DNA from: Taishania sp037189645
GTDB lineage: Bacteria; Bacteroidota; Bacteroidia; Flavobacteriales_D; Crocinitomicaceae
NCBI GenBank assembly: GCA_037189645.1
Contig: JBBCIY010000006.1
Location: 1 to 64,000, forward strand
Direction: 5' to 3'
DNA: 64,000 nucleotides
The notes beneath the pieces are model-generated. The model had not been told where the DNA came from. It saw nothing but the letters and a program-made list of their open reading frames with translations, and searched no databases. Positions 54,014 to 63,212 of this stretch are shown one piece after another. The number at the start of each line of letters is the position of its first letter. The stretch's first letter is position 1. The translations under genes were made by a program, and so were the position numbers.

Positions 54014-55966
54014 ATGAGTGAAGACTTAAAAAAACAGGAATATTCAGCAGATAATATTCAGATCCTGGAAGGATTGGAGGCAGTCCGGAAACGTCCGGCA
54101 ATGTACATCGGGGATGTTGGGATCAAAGGATTGCACCACCTTGTGTATGAAGTTGTTGACAACTCCATCGATGAAGCCCTGGCAGGGCATTGTGATACGA
54201 TAGAAGTATCCATCAATGAGGACAACTCCATTACTGTAAAGGATAATGGCCGTGGTATTCCTACGGCAATGCACACCAAAGAAAAACGATCAGCTCTGGA
54301 AGTCGTAATGACAGTATTGCACGCCGGAGGTAAATTCGATAAAGATACCTACAAAGTGTCCGGGGGTCTGCACGGAGTCGGGGTATCGTGTGTAAACGCG
54401 CTGTCAACTCACCTGAGAGCGGAAGTTCACCGGGAAGGAAAAATATTTGAACAGGAGTATTCCATCGGGAAACCATTGTACTCAGTCAGAGAAATCGGTA
54501 CTTCCGATATCACCGGAACGATCGTAACATTCAAGCCCGACAGTTCAATCTTTGAAGAAACAACCTATAATTATGATACGCTTGCAGCAAGAATGCGGGA
54601 GCTGGCGTTCCTGAACAAAGGGATCCGCATTACTCTGACTGACAGAAGAGAGCTGGATGAAAAAGGAAATTTTGTTTCAACCAAGTTCTATTCCGAAGGA
54701 GGATTGAAAGAGTTCGCTCAGTATCTGGACAGGAACAGGGAAGCGCTGGTACAGGATGTCATCTACTTCGAAGGAGAAAAAGACGGAATTCCTGTAGAAG
54801 TGGCACTGACCTACAACACGTCCTATACAGAGAACATCCAGGCGTACGTAAATAACATTAACACCCACGAAGGAGGTACACACCTTTCCGGGTTCAGGAG
54901 AGGTCTTACAAATACATTGAAAAAGTATGCCACCGATTCCGGGATGCTTGCAAAAGAGAAAGTTGAAATTGAAGGGGATGACTTCCGTGAAGGGTTAACT
55001 GCCGTCGTATCGGTCAAAGTCGCGGAACCTCAGTTTGAAGGTCAGACAAAAACAAAATTGGGTAACAGGGAAGTAACTGCTCCCGTAAGCCAGGCGGTTT
55101 CCGAAATGCTGTCCGATTACCTGGAAGAGCATCCAAATGAAGCCAAGCAAATCGTTTACAAAGTAATCTTAGCCGCAAAAGCACGCCAGGCAGCACGGAA
55201 AGCACGTGAGATGGTTCAGCGGAAGAACGTCATGTCAGGTTCGGGACTTCCGGGCAAATTAGCTGACTGCGCTTCAAAGGATCCGGCAGAAAGCGAATTA
55301 TTCCTTGTCGAGGGAGATTCTGCGGGTGGTACTGCAAAACAAGGACGTGACCGTCATTTCCAGGCGATCATGCCGCTTAGAGGTAAGATCCTGAACGTAG
55401 AAAAAGCAATGCAATACAAAATCTTCGAAAACGAAGAGATCAAAAATATCTATACTGCCCTCGGAGTAAGAATCGGTACGGAAGAGGATTCCAAGGCATT
55501 GAACCTGGAAAAGTTACGTTATCACAAGCTGATCATCATGTGTGATGCCGATGTGGATGGAAGCCACATTGAAACGCTGATCCTGACATTCCTGTTCCGT
55601 TTTATGAAAGAGCTGATCGAGCTGGGATACATTTACATCGCAACTCCTCCATTGTATCAGGTGAAGAAAGGGAACAAGGCTCAATACGCATGGACAGATG
55701 ATCAGCGCGATCTGCTGATCCAGCAGATGAAAGGTTCAGGCTCTGATTCTTCCGTCAACGTACAGCGTTACAAAGGTTTGGGAGAGATGAACGCTGAGCA
55801 GCTGTGGGAAACGACCATGAACCCGGAAGGAAGAACATTGCGCCAGGTAACGATTGAAAACGCAGCAGAAGCTGACCAGATTTTCTCGATGCTGATGGGA
55901 GATGATGTTCCGCCAAGACGGGAGTTCATCGAAAAGAACGCGAAATATGCGAAAATCGATGCATAA
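54014..55966 (+). CDS. gyrB: DNA gyrase subunit B
   Basis: The 650-aa ATPase subunit of gyrase (negative supercoiling, with GyrA). GHKL ATPase: YEVVDNSIDEALAGHCDTI, DNGRGIPTAMH, GGLHGVGVSCVNALS; transducer QAYVNNINTHEGGTHLSGF. The TOPRIM domain contains LVEGDSAGGTAKQGRDRHFQ, MPLRGKILNVEKA and the metal site CDADVDGSHIETL. The C-terminal QRYKGLGEMNAEQLWETTM is present. It resembles GyrB more than ParE in the LSTHLRAEVHREG and C-terminal blocks; gyrA is not in the window. Confidence 0.96.
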   Translation: MSEDLKKQEYSADNIQILEGLEAVRKRPAMYIGDVGIKGLHHLVYEVVDNSIDEALAGHCDTIEVSINEDNSITVKDNGRGIPTAMHTKEKRSALEVVMTVLHAGGKFDKDTYKVSGGLHGVGVSCVNALSTHLRAEVHREGKIFEQEYSIGKPLYSVREIGTSDITGTIVTFKPDSSIFEETTYNYDTLAARMRELAFLNKGIRITLTDRRELDEKGNFVSTKFYSEGGLKEFAQYLDRNREALVQDVIYFEGEKDGIPVEVALTYNTSYTENIQAYVNNINTHEGGTHLSGFRRGLTNTLKKYATDSGMLAKEKVEIEGDDFREGLTAVVSVKVAEPQFEGQTKTKLGNREVTAPVSQAVSEMLSDYLEEHPNEAKQIVYKVILAAKARQAARKAREMVQRKNVMSGSGLPGKLADCASKDPAESELFLVEGDSAGGTAKQGRDRHFQAIMPLRGKILNVEKAMQYKIFENEEIKNIYTALGVRIGTEEDSKALNLEKLRYHKLIIMCDADVDGSHIETLILTFLFRFMKELIELGYIYIATPPLYQVKKGNKAQYAWTDDQRDLLIQQMKGSGSDSSVNVQRYKGLGEMNAEQLWETTMNPEGRTLRQVTIENAAEADQIFSMLMGDDVPPRREFIEKNAKYAKIDA

Positions 55967-55980
55967 AAGATAAAGAGAGA

Positions 55981-56007
55981 ACGCCCGCTGAAAAGTGGGC
56001 GTTTTTG
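55981..56007 (+). terminator. intrinsic terminator of gyrB
   Basis: ACGCCCGCT-GAAA-AGTGGGCGT forms a 9-bp stem with a GNRA-type loop, followed by TTTTT, 14 bp after the stop codon. Confidence 0.9.
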
Positions 56008-56161
56008 GTTTTTGATATTTTTTTGAGATCGGTATGCAGCACTATCTGACCAGAGCAACCATCCATTCAATAAAATTATCTTCTGTTTTTTAGCACAAGA
56101 CATCCTGTAAAAGACATTCCGGGCACCTTCATATTTATCAATAATTGCTTACCTTTATTCC

Positions 56162-57142
56162 ATGAACGTAAAAAGAATCGCCGTTTTAACATCAGGAGGT
56201 GATGCGCCGGGAATGAATGCCTGCATCCGGGCAATTGTGAAATCCTGCCTGCATTATGAGATCGAATGCATTGGGATTTCAGATGGTTTCCAGGGCCTGA
56301 TTGATAAAAAGAGCAGCACACTGGGATATCCCGACGTGAATAATATTGTTCAGAAAGGAGGAACAGTCCTGGGGACAGCAAGAAGCAAAGCATTCAGAAC
56401 CAAAGAAGGGAGGCAGAAAGCAATCAGTTACCTGAAAGAATTGCAGGTGGACGGATTAATTGTTATTGGCGGGGACGGCTCATTTGCCGGAGCAAAGGCG
56501 CTCAGTGACGAATTCGATCTGCCTGTTATCGGGATCCCGGGGACGATCGATAACGATATTTACGGAACAGATCATACGATCGGTTACGATACTGCTCTCA
56601 ATACAGTGATAGAAGCAGTAGATAAGATCCGCGATACAGCCAGCAGTCATCACCGTGTGTTTTTTGTTGAGGTAATGGGGCGGAATTCCGGTTTTATCGC
56701 GCTGAACACAGCCATTGCTTCTGGTGCGGAATCGGTTCTGATCCCGGAAGAAGTAACGGATATTCCAAAGCTGGCGGAGCAGATCAAAGAACAGAACAAA
56801 GGAAAAAGGGGATCAATCATCATAGTAGCAGAAGGAGATGATGCCGGGGATGCGGTTACCATTATGAACAAGGTAAAGCCCCTCCTACCCGATTACGACC
56901 TGAGATGTACCATTCTGGGCCACATTCAGCGTGGAGGAAACCCTTCTGCCAAAGACCGGATCATCGCTACACGGATGGGGGCAAAAGCCGTAGATCTGCT
57001 ACGGGAAGGAAAGACCAGGCAAATGGTCGGTGTCGAAGGCGATGCCATTGTCACATGCAGCATTGAAGATGGAATAAAGAAATCGAGCATTCCCGATTTA
57101 TCAAAACTTGAATTACTGGAACAGCTCCGTACAAAAAAATAA
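56162..57142 (+). CDS. pfkA: 6-phosphofructokinase
   Basis: A 326-aa ATP-dependent PFK of glycolysis (fructose 6-phosphate to fructose 1,6-bisphosphate). Motifs: TSGGDAPGMNACIRAIVKS (ATP P-loop-like), GGDGSFAGAK (Gly after GGD consistent with ATP, not PPi, use), PGTIDNDIYGTDHTIGYDTA (catalytic Asp), VEVMGRNSGFIAL and LGHIQRGGNPSAKDRIIATR. Length is normal for bacterial PfkA. tsaE follows after 17 bp. Confidence 0.96.
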   Translation: MNVKRIAVLTSGGDAPGMNACIRAIVKSCLHYEIECIGISDGFQGLIDKKSSTLGYPDVNNIVQKGGTVLGTARSKAFRTKEGRQKAISYLKELQVDGLIVIGGDGSFAGAKALSDEFDLPVIGIPGTIDNDIYGTDHTIGYDTALNTVIEAVDKIRDTASSHHRVFFVEVMGRNSGFIALNTAIASGAESVLIPEEVTDIPKLAEQIKEQNKGKRGSIIIVAEGDDAGDAVTIMNKVKPLLPDYDLRCTILGHIQRGGNPSAKDRIIATRMGAKAVDLLREGKTRQMVGVEGDAIVTCSIEDGIKKSSIPDLSKLELLEQLRTKK

Positions 57143-57159
57143 CCCCGCAAATCTGAAAC

Positions 57160-57576
57160 ATGCAATACATCATTCCCGACCTTAACAGTATCCAGGCTGT
57201 TGCATCCCAATTCCTGACCGATTACGGGCACCGGAAAATATTTGCTTTTGAAGCTGAAATGGGAACAGGGAAAACCACCTTCATTTTAGGTCTTCTGCGT
57301 GCAATGGGTATTGAAAACCCGGAAGGGTCTCCGACCTATTCGCTGGTAAATACTTACGAAAGCCCGATGTACGGGAAAGTGTATCATTTTGACCTGTACC
57401 GGATCGAAGATGAAGAAGAAGCGTACGATATCGGGATTGAAGAAATGTTATACGAAAATACCGCTTACTGCTTTATTGAATGGCCCGACAGGATCAAAAA
57501 CCTGCTTCCTCTGAACACTGTAACCGTACAAATGACAGTGGATGAGAACGGGAAGCGGATTATAGATGTCAGCTAA
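57160..57576 (+). CDS. tsaE: tRNA threonylcarbamoyladenosine biosynthesis ATPase TsaE
   Basis: The 138-aa P-loop ATPase partner of TsaB/TsaD in making t6A at tRNA position 37. Walker A EAEMGTGKTT (GTGKT at 35-39), then the TsaE-specific SPTYSLVNTYE, VYHFDLYRIEDEEEAYDIGI and CFIEWPDRI (the Trp-Pro motif). Size is typical. It is probably co-transcribed with pfkA. The tsaB and tsaD genes are not seen here. Confidence 0.95.
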   Translation: MQYIIPDLNSIQAVASQFLTDYGHRKIFAFEAEMGTGKTTFILGLLRAMGIENPEGSPTYSLVNTYESPMYGKVYHFDLYRIEDEEEAYDIGIEEMLYENTAYCFIEWPDRIKNLLPLNTVTVQMTVDENGKRIIDVS

Positions 57577-57601
57577 TTGGCAATGAACACCATGTAAATA
57601 C

Positions 57602-57632
57602 AAAAAAGCCGGACAACGATTGTTATCCGGCC
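57602..57632 (-). terminator. intrinsic terminator of fabG
   Basis: Minus-strand GCCGG...CCGGC stem extended by an imperfect ACAA/TTGT pairing, followed by six T, 25 bp after the fabG stop. Confidence 0.8.
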
Positions 57633-57656
57633 TGAAGTATTGATTAAATGGTTGCT

Positions 57657-58403
57657 TTACATGAGCATACCACCGCAAACATTGATTGTTTGGCCTGTGA
57701 TATAGGACGACATATCTGACCCCAGGAAAACCACCAGGTTGGCAACATCTTCCGGTTTCCCTCCACGCTTCAGTGGAATGGAACTTCTCCATTCGTCAAC
57801 AACTTTTTGGTCCAGGGCTTCTGTCATTTCCGTTTCGATGAATCCGGGAGCAATGGCGTTGCAACGGATACTGCGTGAACCCAATTCCTGGGCTACCGAT
57901 TTCGTAAATCCGATCAGACCTGCCTTTGATGCTGCGTAATTCGCCTGTCCGGCATTCCCGCTGACACCAACAACAGATGACATATTGATGATCGACCCCG
58001 ATTTTGCTTTCAGCATCGGACGCTGAACCGCTTTGGTGAGATTGAATGCCGATTTCAGGTTGGTATTCATTACTTCATCCCACTGTTCTTCTGTCATGCG
58101 CATCAGCAACGTATCGCGGGTAATACCTGCATTATTTACCAGTACGTCAATTGTGCCGAATGCTGCCACGACATCATCCACCAGCTTCTGTGCTTCATCA
58201 AATTTTGCGGCATCGGATCTGAATCCTTTTACAGTCCCGCCATTTTGAGATAATTCCGCTTCCAACGCTTTGGCTTTTTCTTCGGAAGACAAATATGTGA
58301 AAGCTACTTTTGCACCCTGTTTTACACATTCTTCCGCAATTGACTTTCCGATTCCACGGGACGCTCCCGTGATCAGAACTACTTTATCCTGCAATAATTT
58401 CAT
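57657..58403 (-). CDS. fabG: 3-oxoacyl-[ACP] reductase
   Basis: About 248 aa from MKLLQDKVVLITGASRGIGK; reduces 3-ketoacyl-ACP with NADPH in fatty acid elongation. SDR features: cofactor loop TGASRGIG, VLVNNAGITRD, catalytic Ser in MSSVVGVSGNAGQ, then YAASK with Tyr and Lys, and the PG motif in AIAPGFIETEMTEA. The end, SYITGQTINVCGGMLM, is typical of FabG. The start at 58403 is preferred to 58424 because a TATTTTTG promoter box overlaps the longer start. Confidence 0.94.
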   Translation of the reverse strand: MKLLQDKVVLITGASRGIGKSIAEECVKQGAKVAFTYLSSEEKAKALEAELSQNGGTVKGFRSDAAKFDEAQKLVDDVVAAFGTIDVLVNNAGITRDTLLMRMTEEQWDEVMNTNLKSAFNLTKAVQRPMLKAKSGSIINMSSVVGVSGNAGQANYAASKAGLIGFTKSVAQELGSRSIRCNAIAPGFIETEMTEALDQKVVDEWRSSIPLKRGGKPEDVANLVVFLGSDMSSYITGQTINVCGGMLM

Positions 58404-58421
58404 TGTGTTTATTTTCTGTCC

Positions 58422-58429
58422 CAAAAATA
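58422..58429 (-). promoter_or_regulatory. putative -7 box of fabG
   Basis: Minus-strand TATTTTTG, an exact TAnnTTTG match, 18 nt upstream of the fabG start; a TTTG lies 25 nt further up, a long spacing. Confidence 0.45.
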
Positions 58430-58522
58430 GCTAAAAAGATTAACTAAATGAGAACAAATCAAGGATTTTATAAACAAATCATGCTTTAAAATTTTAGTTC
58501 AAAAAAGAATTTTACAAAAAAC

Positions 58523-58572
58523 ATAATCCGCCAAAACTACCTTAAAAATAAAGTTTTGGCGGATTATAATAA
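58523..58572. repeat. palindromic flanking repeat, left copy
   Basis: A perfect 16-bp inverted repeat (ATAATCCGCCAAAACT at 58523-58538; its reverse complement at 58552-58567) with a 13-nt A/T-rich loop, then AATAA. The same unit, in the same orientation and with the same 45-nt core length, lies at 60008-60057 on the other side of the ATPase gene. It begins 3 bp after that gene's stop codon. On the minus strand the palindrome is followed by GTTTTTTG, so it could also act as a terminator. Confidence 0.85.
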
Positions 58573-58575
58573 CCG

Positions 58576-59997
58576 TCAATCTTCAAACAAGCTATTCAGA
58601 TCCAGTGAATTTTGGACCAGTTCATTGCTGTATTCATTTGTTTTGATCCCGTGAGTGGTTATCATCACAAGAAAAATATTTTTCCGGGTATTCGTATCAC
58701 GCTGAAACGCTTCTATTTTGTTCTGCAGATTTTTATAGGTCTTCTTATCGATGGTATAAACAGTATTGTAAAATTTCATCTCACAGATGTTGATAATGTT
58801 ATCGTCCCTGTCGATCAGCAGATCCACCTGTGCGTCCTTGTTGAACCAGCTGCTGTTCAAGGAATAAATCGCGTCTATCCGGAGTGCTCTTTTCAGTTGC
58901 TGAATGTGTTTCAGGCAAAGATTTTCAAAGCTGAATCCCGACCACGAGATATACGACTGGCTTTTGAATAGGCGCTGCCATGTACCCGCCCCATTTCCCT
59001 GGTTCGCATGAATAAATTTCAGGTAAAACCGTGAATATTCATCCGACAGGCGATAAAGCGACAATTGTTTTTTATTCTTATAAAACGGTGACTCGCTTAC
59101 AAAGCCGGATTCAATCAGTTCGGTGAGCTTCCATGAAAAATCACCGCCTCCGGAAATCCCGCTCTTGTCAATCAGCTCCTGCCGGGTCACTCCCCTGTTG
59201 AAACCTGCCAGTGTCCGCACGATCAACAAGTATTTTTCGGAATTGTCAAACAGTGAACGGAATAACCGGTCGAATTCATCGGCCAGGACACCGTCTTTCT
59301 CAAAGCACAGGCTGTCAATATTCTGGACAACGCTCATCCCCTTCTCTACTTTATCCAGGTAATGGGGAATTCCCCCGATCGCCATGTATAACTGTGCGAT
59401 ATCATAGCGGGTGTAGCGGATCCCATTGTACTTCAGGAACTGCTCTGTTTCGGACAAATCAAATGGCATCAGCCGGATCTTCTGCGTGATCCGGTTATGC
59501 AGCCCTCCCTTATTGTTCACGATTTTCTGAACCATGTAAGAAGCGGCGGATCCACAGATCACCACTACCAGGTCGCTTCTTTTGGTACAGTAGTGGTTCC
59601 AGAAATTCTCAAAAGCTCCCAGAAACCGGGACTTAGCTGTTGCCAGCCACGGAAATTCATCAATAAAGATGACCTTTTTCTTCTTCGATCTCACTTTATC
59701 AATAATCTGCTCCAGTAATGAAAACGCTTCCAGCCACCCCGACGGAACGGAAATTTCCTGCTGCCCTCTTCCCTTTACTTTCGACAATTCCCTGGAAAAG
59801 TTAGACAACTGGTCTTTCATCGTTCCATTGAACAATCCTGTCACCTCAAAAAACAGGTGCTGCTTATAACATTCCCGGATAAGAAATGTTTTTCCGACCC
59901 TTCTCCTTCCATACACGGCAATCAGCTCCGACTTATTGCTATTCAAGGCATTTTGAAGAAGTTTCACTTCATTTTTCCGACCAATGATCTTTGTCAT
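58576..59997 (-). CDS. AAA ATPase with C-terminal PD-(D/E)XK-like (DUF234-type) domain, repeat-flanked
   Basis: A 473-aa protein of the prokaryotic/archaeal ATPase_2-DUF234 type. The ATPase part (~1-235) has Walker A GRRRVGKT (30-37), Walker B VIFIDEF (D113, E114) and a sensor strand LVVVICGSAASYMVQK. A winged-helix-like segment follows (~255-325). The C-terminal domain has a nuclease-like constellation E358 (GFSFENLCLKHI), D392 (AQVDLLID) and E406-x-K408 (ICEMKFY). Paralogues are numerous in Bacteroidota and archaea, but their role is unknown; defence, mobility or regulation are all proposed for relatives. The gene stands alone between two copies of a 50-bp palindrome, the upstream one 9 bp from the start codon. 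Confidence 0.88.
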   Translation of the reverse strand: MTKIIGRKNEVKLLQNALNSNKSELIAVYGRRRVGKTFLIRECYKQHLFFEVTGLFNGTMKDQLSNFSRELSKVKGRGQQEISVPSGWLEAFSLLEQIIDKVRSKKKKVIFIDEFPWLATAKSRFLGAFENFWNHYCTKRSDLVVVICGSAASYMVQKIVNNKGGLHNRITQKIRLMPFDLSETEQFLKYNGIRYTRYDIAQLYMAIGGIPHYLDKVEKGMSVVQNIDSLCFEKDGVLADEFDRLFRSLFDNSEKYLLIVRTLAGFNRGVTRQELIDKSGISGGGDFSWKLTELIESGFVSESPFYKNKKQLSLYRLSDEYSRFYLKFIHANQGNGAGTWQRLFKSQSYISWSGFSFENLCLKHIQQLKRALRIDAIYSLNSSWFNKDAQVDLLIDRDDNIINICEMKFYNTVYTIDKKTYKNLQNKIEAFQRDTNTRKNIFLVMITTHGIKTNEYSNELVQNSLDLNSLFED

Positions 59998-60006
59998 ATC
60001 AAAATT

Positions 60007-60057
60007 TATAATCCGCCAAAACTTTAAAATTAATCAAATTTTGGCGGATTATAATAA
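60007..60057. repeat. palindromic flanking repeat, right copy
   Basis: TATAATCCGCCAAAA (60007-60021) pairs perfectly with TTTTGGCGGATTATA (60039-60053) around a 17-nt A/T-rich loop, then ATAA. The first 16 and last ~20 bases of the unit equal those of the left copy; only the loop differs. It lies 9 bp upstream of the ATPase start codon. Confidence 0.85.
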
Positions 60058-60145
60058 ACAGGAAATGATTTTATCAATCCTGTAAGTTAATTTGTTGCCT
60101 GTTCATTTTATTTTCCGTAATTTAGTACATCTATTTTACTAGAGA

Positions 60146-62398
60146 ATGAAACCATTTTTTCCCCTCCTGATCTGTGCTTTAGGGCTGCATTTTTTCTCGT
60201 TGCCGCAATCGGGAGTGATCCCGACCCCCGAATTCTATCAAAAATCGGACGGACAACCTTATCAATTCACGGTGATCACAGCAGACATCACTTCACTTCC
60301 GACTGAAACAATTGAAGTTTTACATTTCTGGAATCAAACCTTTAAACACCTGTCAGAAAGGACTCCGGTATCAGCACCCATCGCTTTAAAGGTCCGGTTT
60401 CATCATTCCGAAAACAACCATCAGGAAAATGATCATTACGAAATGTCTTTTGACGGGAAATTTGTCGATGTATCCTACACCTCGGATGCCAGTCTTTTGT
60501 ACGCATACAGCACGCTGCTGCAATTGATCGAGGACAATGGAGAAGAATCGGTCCTTCACCCTTTTACGCTAAAAGATCGGGCAAAATTCCCATGGCGCGG
60601 CCTTCACCTGGATGTCTGCAGGCACTTCTTCACCGTTGACGAAGTAAAACGCTACATCGATATAATGGCATTTTACAAATACAACACATTTCACTGGCAC
60701 CTGACCGACGACCAGGGCTGGCGGATCGAAATCAAAAAATACCCGTTGCTGACAGAGATCGGGGGGTTCAGAGACTCGACCCTGAATGATCATTACAGCA
60801 CCGTTCCCAGAACCTGGAATACACAACGATATGGCGGATTTTACACGCAAGAGCAGGTAAAAGAAGTCGTAAAATATGCAGCGGCAAGGGGCGTTACCAT
60901 TGTCCCTGAAATAGAAATGCCCGGCCACAGCAGAGCGGCACTGGCCGCTTACCCTGAACATTCATGTACCGGTTTAAGGCAACCTGTGACAGGATTATGG
61001 GGAGTTTTTGATGATATTTTCTGCTCCGGAGAAGAGACGATCACCTTTTTGCAGGACATCCTGTCCGAAGTACTGGAATTATTCCCTTCGCAATACATTC
61101 ACATCGGCGGTGACGAAGCTCCGAAAACACGCTGGAAGCAGTGTGAAAAATGTCAAAGCAATATCCGGAAATACAACCTCAGGGACGAACATGAATTACA
61201 AAGCTGGTTCATCCAGCAAATAGACCGGTTCCTCACTGAGAAAGGCCGTAAACTGATCGGTTGGGACGAAATACTGGAAGGAGGGCTGAGCCCGAATGCC
61301 GCGGTGATGAGCTGGCGGGGTGAAGAAGGAGGTATCGAAGCAGCAAGCCAGCAGCACGAAGTCGTAATGACTCCCGGATCACATTGCTACTTTGACCACT
61401 ACCAGGGAGAACCTTCAAACGAGCCCATTGCGTTCGGGGGGTATACACCGCTGGAAAAAGTATATGAGTTCAACCCTGTTCCGGCAGCAATTTCAGAAGA
61501 AAACAGAAAGTACATACTTGGAGCACAGGCAAATCTATGGACGGAATACATCCCCGATTTCAAACAAGTGGAATACATGGTTTACCCACGGGCACTGGCA
61601 ATGATCCAGAACCTGTGGAGTACGGAAAAGCCCAGCTACCATTCGTTCCTCTCCATTTTGAAAGACAAGCAGCTGGCACTTTTGTCGGCCCGCAACATCA
61701 ACTATTCGATCTCCTTTGCCAAACCCACTTTTTCACTGGAAAAGAATACAACAGGCATTACCCTGACAGCTTCTCCGGAAAAAGCCCGTTTTACACACAT
61801 CACGCACCCGGAAAGAACAATTTTCCACTCTGAAGACTCCCTACAGGTGAATCAGCTGCATTTCAGCAGGAAAAAAAACGGAGCGGACCGTTTGCACATA
61901 GAAGCGAGTGATGCGGATTTTAATTCCATTTCCTCCGTTGACCTGATCCGGCACAAAGGACTGGGATTGGACGTTGATTTTATCACTCCTCCACACAAAC
62001 GTTACTCCACGAACAAAGAGCTGACGCTGGTAGACGGAATTTCAGGGCACCGCCCGTGGAACGGAAAACAATGGCTGGGATTCAATGAAGGAATGGTTGA
62101 ATTCATCGTCACCCTGGACAAGCAGATCACATACAGATCCGTCACGGTGAGTATGCTGGATGCTTCCGGATCATGGATCCATTTACCCCTGCACATTGAG
62201 CTATACACCTCATCCAACGGGAAAAAATGGAAAAAAATCGCTGAGCAGAGGGTATCGGGCGAACAAACGAAGATCCGGTTAAAAGGAAAAGCAAAACAAT
62301 TGAAATTCCGCATAACTCCATTGGAAAGCATCCCTGACGGATTTCCGGGAGCAGGATATAAACCCTTTACATTCTTAGATGAATTGATCTTTGAATAA
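60146..62398 (+). CDS. beta-N-acetylhexosaminidase, GH20
   Basis: A 750-aa exported enzyme that removes terminal GlcNAc/GalNAc from glycans or chitin oligomers. Signal peptide (FFPLLICALGLHFFSLPQS), GH20 N-terminal alpha/beta domain (~25-145), then the catalytic barrel starting WRGLHLDVCRHFF. The catalytic pair is D323-E324 in HIGGDEAPKTRW; NTFHWHLTDDQGWRIEIKKY and GWDEILEGGLSPNAAVMSW are present. The C-terminal ~130 residues (NKELTLVDGISGHRPWNGKQ onwards) form a discoidin-like beta-sandwich, probably sugar-binding. No T9SS tail, so periplasmic or outer-membrane location is likely. Confidence 0.95.
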   Translation: MKPFFPLLICALGLHFFSLPQSGVIPTPEFYQKSDGQPYQFTVITADITSLPTETIEVLHFWNQTFKHLSERTPVSAPIALKVRFHHSENNHQENDHYEMSFDGKFVDVSYTSDASLLYAYSTLLQLIEDNGEESVLHPFTLKDRAKFPWRGLHLDVCRHFFTVDEVKRYIDIMAFYKYNTFHWHLTDDQGWRIEIKKYPLLTEIGGFRDSTLNDHYSTVPRTWNTQRYGGFYTQEQVKEVVKYAAARGVTIVPEIEMPGHSRAALAAYPEHSCTGLRQPVTGLWGVFDDIFCSGEETITFLQDILSEVLELFPSQYIHIGGDEAPKTRWKQCEKCQSNIRKYNLRDEHELQSWFIQQIDRFLTEKGRKLIGWDEILEGGLSPNAAVMSWRGEEGGIEAASQQHEVVMTPGSHCYFDHYQGEPSNEPIAFGGYTPLEKVYEFNPVPAAISEENRKYILGAQANLWTEYIPDFKQVEYMVYPRALAMIQNLWSTEKPSYHSFLSILKDKQLALLSARNINYSISFAKPTFSLEKNTTGITLTASPEKARFTHITHPERTIFHSEDSLQVNQLHFSRKKNGADRLHIEASDADFNSISSVDLIRHKGLGLDVDFITPPHKRYSTNKELTLVDGISGHRPWNGKQWLGFNEGMVEFIVTLDKQITYRSVTVSMLDASGSWIHLPLHIELYTSSNGKKWKKIAEQRVSGEQTKIRLKGKAKQLKFRITPLESIPDGFPGAGYKPFTFLDELIFE

Positions 62399-62451
62399 TG
62401 TTGAAACGAAATAATTGTACATAAAAAATTGAGCAGGATAATTAAAAAGAT

Positions 62452-63171
62452 ATGAAAATAGAATTGTGCGCAGCATCGGTGACTGCGATTAAACTGGCAA
62501 AAGAATTGAATTTTGACCGGATCGAATTGTGCGAAAACCTCGTCCAGGGTGGAATCACCCCATCGGCAGGCAGGATCGAATATGCAGTGACGACAGGAAT
62601 CGAAACACATGTACTGATCCGCCCCCGTCCAGGTGGATTTTACTATTCTAAAGAGGAGATTTCCATCATGACAGCCGACATCAAAAATGCGAAGAACATG
62701 GGTGCAAAAGGAATTGTCGTGGGAGCTTTGAACAACTACCGGGCCATTGACGAAGATGCTTTAAAAACATTCATTGACGCTGCGGACGGAATGGAAGTTA
62801 CGTTCCACCGGGCTTTTGACGACTGTGTCCTGGACTGGCAAAAACGCCTGGATATCCTGATCAGTGCGGGGGTTACAAGGCTGCTTACATCCGGGCTCGC
62901 CAGCAATATTTCAAACGGAATCCCCATTCTGAAAGAAATGAACAATTACATCGGTAGAAGGATCCAGCTGATGCCGGGCGGTGGCATCAACGCTTCCAAT
63001 GTTTCAAAGATCATCCGTGAAGTGGAACCGGACGCGCTGCATTTTTCAGGAACCGTAAAAACCATCGTAGATGAGGATTCTTTTTTCTCGGAAACATTCC
63101 TGGCAGTGGACGAGAACAGGGTTAAACGTATCCTGGATGAAATACATGCCACTCTCCAGGTAAAAAATTGA
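62452..63171 (+). CDS. cutC: CutC family protein
   Basis: A 239-aa TIM-barrel protein of the CutC family, historically called copper homeostasis; the actual activity is not settled. Family blocks: IELCAASVTAIKLAKELNFD, RIELCENLVQGGITPSAGRI, VLIRPRPGGFYYS, GAKGIVVGALNN, VTFHRAFDD, RLLTSGLASN and LMPGGGINASNV. It starts 53 bp after the hexosaminidase gene and 41 bp before the next, so the three may be co-transcribed. Confidence 0.94.
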   Translation: MKIELCAASVTAIKLAKELNFDRIELCENLVQGGITPSAGRIEYAVTTGIETHVLIRPRPGGFYYSKEEISIMTADIKNAKNMGAKGIVVGALNNYRAIDEDALKTFIDAADGMEVTFHRAFDDCVLDWQKRLDILISAGVTRLLTSGLASNISNGIPILKEMNNYIGRRIQLMPGGGINASNVSKIIREVEPDALHFSGTVKTIVDEDSFFSETFLAVDENRVKRILDEIHATLQVKN

Positions 63172-63212
63172 ACCATTTTGAAATTGGGTTGTACAGAAGA
63201 AAAACAACAGAC

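Noticed and set aside
62002..62610. Minus-strand frame across the end of the hexosaminidase gene and cutC
   Set aside because: Crosses two convincing plus-strand genes and the gap between them; no family resemblance.
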